Origin: Augochlora pura
Taxonomy: Eukaryota > Arthropoda > Insecta > Hymenoptera > Halictidae
Assembly: GCF_028453695.1 (NCBI RefSeq)
Contig: NC_135777.1
Span: 18,217,714 to 18,281,713 of the forward strand
Direction: 5' to 3'
DNA length: 64,000 nucleotides
The notes below the pieces were generated by a model that saw only the letters and a list, made by a program, of their open reading frames with translations, did no database searches and was not told the DNA's origin. A program made the translations under genes and the position numbers. Positions 59,801 through 64,000 of the stretch are shown piece after piece (within the stretch, counting starts at the first letter, position 1; each line of letters opens with the position of its first letter).

Positions 59801-61460
59801 CACTGAGCTCGGAAAATTTTATATAAATATAGATCGTGGTATTATTCTAACGTGATTTATTGCGACGCAGGTTCCAATCACGCTGGTACTCTTGTCTAAA
59901 ATCAGTCGACGACTAACGATTGAATTAACGTTAATTGCAGTTAAGAAAATTTCATAAAAATATCCTTGCAACTCAATTAAAAAGTTAACAATTTTTAATT
60001 GTCTCCATCAATCCACGATCGACGATCAATTCCATCAGACGATTAACTCAATCGTCGATTTTTCGTCGATTAACACCGTCAATCGTTCTCAATTAATTAA
60101 TAAAATTGGAAACATAGATAGAAATAAGACAACTTTTTCTCGATAAAGGTTTCATACATAATATACCTAGTATAAATATTCCTTTAAGAAAATTGTTAAA
60201 GACGAAGAAGTGTTAATTAACACCTGTGACAAAAAGCACAGTGTATGGGGTTATAAATCGAATTACGTGGGCCAAGTTAAACAATTTCGAATCGCGAAAT
60301 AAAAATACATAAAAATGTACGAAAAAGCGTATTCTCCTAAACTATCATGCTCACTATTATTTTCAGCATTTATCAATATCTCCATCAACCTGCATGAATT
60401 CTCTAAATACGTCGTGACCACCGTAGATTCAAATGTACCCAAGCTTTTGTGCCAGAAATTCTGACTAATTCGAAGAAGCACCCTAAGGCCGGAAGAAGTC
60501 CCGCGCGAAATTCACCGATCGCGTAATAAATTCACGACGAAAGTTCGCGCGGAGTAAAAAGTCAAAGACCGGATAGAGCCGTCCGCAAAGAAAAAAAAAA
60601 GGTGCGAGAGGGGGATTCGACGAGAAGGAAGACGGAAGAAATGGCGGTAAAGAAAGTAAACGTTACCACGTGCTAAGAGAGTCTCGCTCGGCGAACGAGT
60701 CCGCTTAAATAACGAGTCGCGCGCCGCGCTTGGAATCCCGGTGAATAGCGCAAAGTAGTTAGGAAAATGTCTTACTTAAGGGAAAGGTCGTCGCCGGGGG
60801 CAGGGGAGGAGGAGGAGGAGCGGGAACGGCGGGCGGGGGGCGGACGGAGGGCGGCCGGGATCGTTGCGACGACCCTGGCCCAGAAACAAAAGCGAGAAGA
60901 AGCTTGTGAATAATTCAACTGCGCGGGAAATGAGGAAAGAGTTCGCTGAAAAGTTTCTTCCGCGTGGCATTTTACGCGGCCCGCTTTTCTTTGATCGCCC
61001 TGCCCTTGAAACTCGCCGAAGAAGGTCGAAGGGCGCCGGAGTAATTGAACCTTCGCACGGAAAACGATTAGGACGTGTTAATGACTTGGGCGTGTTCTGT
61101 TAATATTATGCAATCGATTTGTGATTTTTAGGGCGAATTTACAAGCTCTGATTCTTGATGATATTTTTTATATAAAATACATAATTAAATATAAAAGATA
61201 CATTGTAATTTAATGTGTCATTTTTAGGCCGCTTTGGAGATTTTTTGCATAGAAATCGAGAGAGTGCTTTCTATTGATTCAGTATGTTGGAACAGTAACA
61301 CGGAGATACTTATGCATTGGTACAATTAAAACCGCTTGCTTCGAAGAGAAAATCGAGACTTATTTCAAACTTTATTGACGTCTATAATCTCGATAACAAC
61401 AATTCAAAAATGTCATTTTCACTAGTTAGAATAAAATCCTTTCCCCACCATTTCCATTGA
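59801..61460. other. AT-rich, CpG-rich, AT-rich non-coding DNA
   Basis: AT-rich at 59800-60500 with a cluster of CGACGAT/ATCGTCG motifs and a hairpin at 60038-60056; CpG-rich at 60500-61110; AT-rich after that. Frames are short. No gene is supported. Confidence 0.55.
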
Positions 61461-61839
61461 AATATGGGGCGTGCCTACTACCCGGCTTCGCTCGTCGTGG
61501 CCCCTATGAGAACCCGAAAAATCGACTGAAGGATTCAACTAATAAGACAGAAGTACAAAAAGCCCGGACAAGCCGAAAACCGCTCAGCGCTTCCAGCGCG
61601 TGGTTAAAAACAAAGGCGCAGGCCATCTGGGTATATCATGGCATCGCGCTAATGAGAAGCGATCGCAGCTTCAAACCGAATGAATGCGGTCCACGGAAGC
61701 CGGGGGGGTTGCAAGGGGGTGGCAAGCAAACGGCGTCGCCCTCCCGAGGACCGTGGAACGACCGATCGACTTTGCAGCACGCATAACTGTCAGTCGACGA
61801 AAGGACGCGTACGTCGATGGAACAAAAGGGCGCGAGCAG

Positions 61840-61904
61840 CGAGAGAGAGAGAGAGAGAGAGGGGGGGGATAGAGAAAAGAGAGAGAGAAGAAAGAGAGAT
61901 AAGG
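61840..61904 (+). repeat. (GA)n purine tract
   Basis: Perfect GA run (61841-61861), then G9 and AGAGAAA-type purines. Confidence 0.9.
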
Positions 61905-62317
61905 ATGGATAGCTGGAGTAAAAGAGAGGGAAGGAGAAAGACGACGGGTCAGCCGGGAGGGAAGAGACGAGGCTCGCGGACAGAGAAAAAGCTCGAGGAA
62001 TAACAAAGCTACGGGTAGTTCCCACAAAGGCAAAGCCTGACCTTCCATCCTGCACCCCCCACGCACCCTGTGTCGCGTTCTGTCGCTCCGCTGAAACAAT
62101 ACCGACGACGGTAAAACAAAGAAGTAAACAGGGAAAAAAAACGACAAAAGGCGGCCGTTTGAATCCGTAATTTGCCCCCGCGTACCCCTTTGTTTTACGG
62201 AGCCGCGTGGTGCCCTCCTGGCCCCCTAGGCTCCCTCTAGCCCCCCTCCGGACCTCACCGGCCCGGCAGTTGCTATCCATTCGACGCGCACTACCGTCTC
62301 CAACCCTCTTATCCAAC

Positions 62318-62361
62318 TCTTCTCTCTCTCTCTCTCTCTGTCTCTCTCTATGTCTCTCTCC
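62318..62361 (+). repeat. (CT)n tract
   Basis: CT run with TGT and ATG interruptions, inverted relative to the (GA)n 450 bp upstream. Confidence 0.9.
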
Positions 62362-63774
62362 CGTCGCGTCTCCACCCCTTAGGCAAACGAAATCGTGAAT
62401 TTTACGGTGCCGTTGCACCGCTCGTCGAGCGAAACCCTTTCTTCTCCCGCGGAGCCACGTCGCCGACTTTGAGGTAGGTCCTGGAGAATGTTTTCTCTAT
62501 TTTCCTCGCGGGGAGCGGGAAGTCGCGGGCTCGATGCTCCCTGTGAAGGGTTTTTGGTGCGTAAAATTGTATTTTGAAATGGGAACGCGGTAACGTAGGG
62601 CACTCGTCGAAACTCGGAATATTGTTGTGATTGTGAGGCCGATCCTCGACGATGGGGTAAATATCGGGGGCTGAATGGTTTTAACTTTTTTCTGGCTGCC
62701 TCCGGGGCCAGGGCCTCGTCTGCTTATGATTGTCGCCGGCTCTTCTTTGATGAGGGTTTGCCTTTTTAGAACCTCCCTTGCCGAGTGGATCAATTGGTAG
62801 ATTTATTTTGGAGGGAACCAAATGAATGAACACCGGATGTTTATTGGCATTTCTTTCAGTATACCGTGCATATTGTACGAATTTTTGGACCCCGAAAGGT
62901 CTCCGATGCAACAGAATTACTGCGATGTTCATCTTGATAGAATTATCTTAAACTAAAAAATAATTGTCCACAGATTAAAGCAATCTTTATTTCCAATTCC
63001 GTATCTAAGTTAAAATCATCGTATCAACGATAATAGTAAAATATATTCTACTCCCATTTAGTGAATAGATTGGTGTAACAGATTTTTAACAGAAAATTAA
63101 GAGTTACTATATTTTTAATGGAAAATTAGAGACTAGTTTATAATATATTTGTACAGGTATTGGAACTTATGCAAAATAAACTCTACTCAATTAATGACTA
63201 ATCGCGGTGTCTACTATACATATTACTTTTTAAGACAGTAAATACTCTACGCAAAGAGGCAAATATCATTTCACATTCCTTATTTAACAGTTACAATACA
63301 GAACGAAGTAGCAAATTTTTACTAAGCAACGATTATCACTTGATCGCCAATGAGGACCGTCTCCGTACATCTTCCTAACACAATTTATTTGCGTTCGACA
63401 GACGCAAGTAGGCCAGTCACTATTCCGAACCGAGGCGCCCCGAGACAATCCACAAACCTGTTTAATATTCCATTCGATTGTTGCTTCGGAAACAATGAGC
63501 GATAATCGAGGAACATTGTCCCTCCGGCCGGCTATTTCTAGTCGATTAATTGGCTCCGTTTCCAGACTGACTGTTTCACCCTTCGGCGAAACGTCGAATA
63601 TACGGGAGGGGATGAAACGAAAATACGAGGTTCGCCGGTTCGGAAACATATAAACCCTGGTACTTCGCAGATAACCTGACAACGAACGTGACGTTCTTTA
63701 ATCATTTAGACGGATCGGTGGGCGTCGGATCGGCTTTCAGGCGGTCAGACGATTATGGCTGTGGCCTCCATCGA

Positions 63775-63793
63775 GCAGCCATTTTCGGTCACC
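63775..63793 (+). promoter_or_regulatory. GCAGCCATTTT with GGTCACC
   Basis: GCAGCCATTTT (63775-63785), one base, then GGTCACC (63787-63793). The same two motifs in the same order occur at 40156-40178. GCCATTTT fits the Pho/YY1 consensus GCCATHWY, and GGTCA is a nuclear-receptor half-site core. Function is inference. Confidence 0.35.
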
Positions 63794-64000
63794 ACGAGGA
63801 CGAAGACCCCGGCTATTATTTTCCTATCGGCGTCTAAAAAAACCACTAAAAATATCTTCCATTGTGCTCTAAAATCTCAATTTATTTAAATAACATTATT
63901 TGACTTCTCCAACAGAATTGGTAAAATACATAATAGTATGCGACAAATTTTAATTTTCTAATTCATTTTTCGTAATATATGATAGACCAAATTTTGGCTA

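Larger units (their letters stand above)
61461..64000. other. CpG-rich then mixed non-coding DNA to window end
   Basis: CpG-rich at 61460-62720 with inverted (GA)n and (TC)n tracts, AT-rich at 62930-63300, mixed at 63300-63840, AT-rich to the end. The 260-codon minus-strand frame (61636-62418) runs through both microsatellites and is not called. A 132-codon minus-strand frame (63284-63682) has ordinary composition but no recognisable domain. Confidence 0.5.

Noticed and set aside
61636..62418. 260-codon minus-strand open frame, the longest in the window
   Set aside because: It reads through two inverted GA/TC microsatellites, which give Glu/Arg and Ser/Leu repeats; the rest shows no recognisable motif.
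63284..63682. 132-codon minus-strand frame
   Set aside because: Composition is not extreme, but it starts at TTG and has no recognisable domain or splice sites; kept only as something to search.

Overview
The window looks like nuclear DNA of an arthropod, most likely a hymenopteran insect such as a bee. This is inferred from composition: CpG dinucleotides are abundant rather than depleted, CpG-rich and AT-rich blocks alternate sharply, (GA)n/(TC)n microsatellites are frequent, and short piggyBac-like TTAA elements recur. The species cannot be named from sequence alone. There are no bacterial operons, and I saw no CRISPR array, rRNA or convincing tRNA.

I find no complete protein-coding gene. 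Nearly all long open frames lie in GC-rich DNA, overlap other frames on both strands, are rich in Arg/Pro/Ser, or run through microsatellites, so they are chance frames. The only frame with protein-like content is a short, lysine-, tyrosine- and glutamate-rich stretch at 28632-28847, which could be the last exon of an unknown gene. A second tiny frame (32613-32708) looks like the broken start of a piggyBac-like transposase. The rest reads as intergenic or intronic DNA.

Layout: GC-rich, CpG-dense blocks of roughly 0.5-1.5 kb alternate with AT-rich blocks of roughly 0.3-1.2 kb across the whole window. Purine/pyrimidine microsatellites and poly-C tracts sit in the GC-rich blocks. The AT-rich or transitional blocks hold most of the insertions and minisatellites: a 156-bp tandem duplication (12180-12487), a 19-bp minisatellite (28482-28596), a 34-bp minisatellite (41526-41912) and the TTAA-flanked elements.

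The most coherent signal is the set of TTAA-flanked elements. Two are clear short non-autonomous elements (26049-26289 and 42455-42640). One is a probable short element (52137-52307) and one is decayed (15974-16194). One is the 5' end of a longer piggyBac-like element (32257-32708), and two more are doubtful (17067-17272 and 37042-37209). Three of them carry the same kind of small palindrome near the left end (arms RCGAG/CTCGY). In the two clear short elements it begins at the same place, 17 bp inside the end. In the longer element the palindrome has been amplified into a 45-bp tandem array. By analogy with the palindromic subterminal repeats of piggyBac, these may be transposase-binding sites. 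That functional reading is inference.
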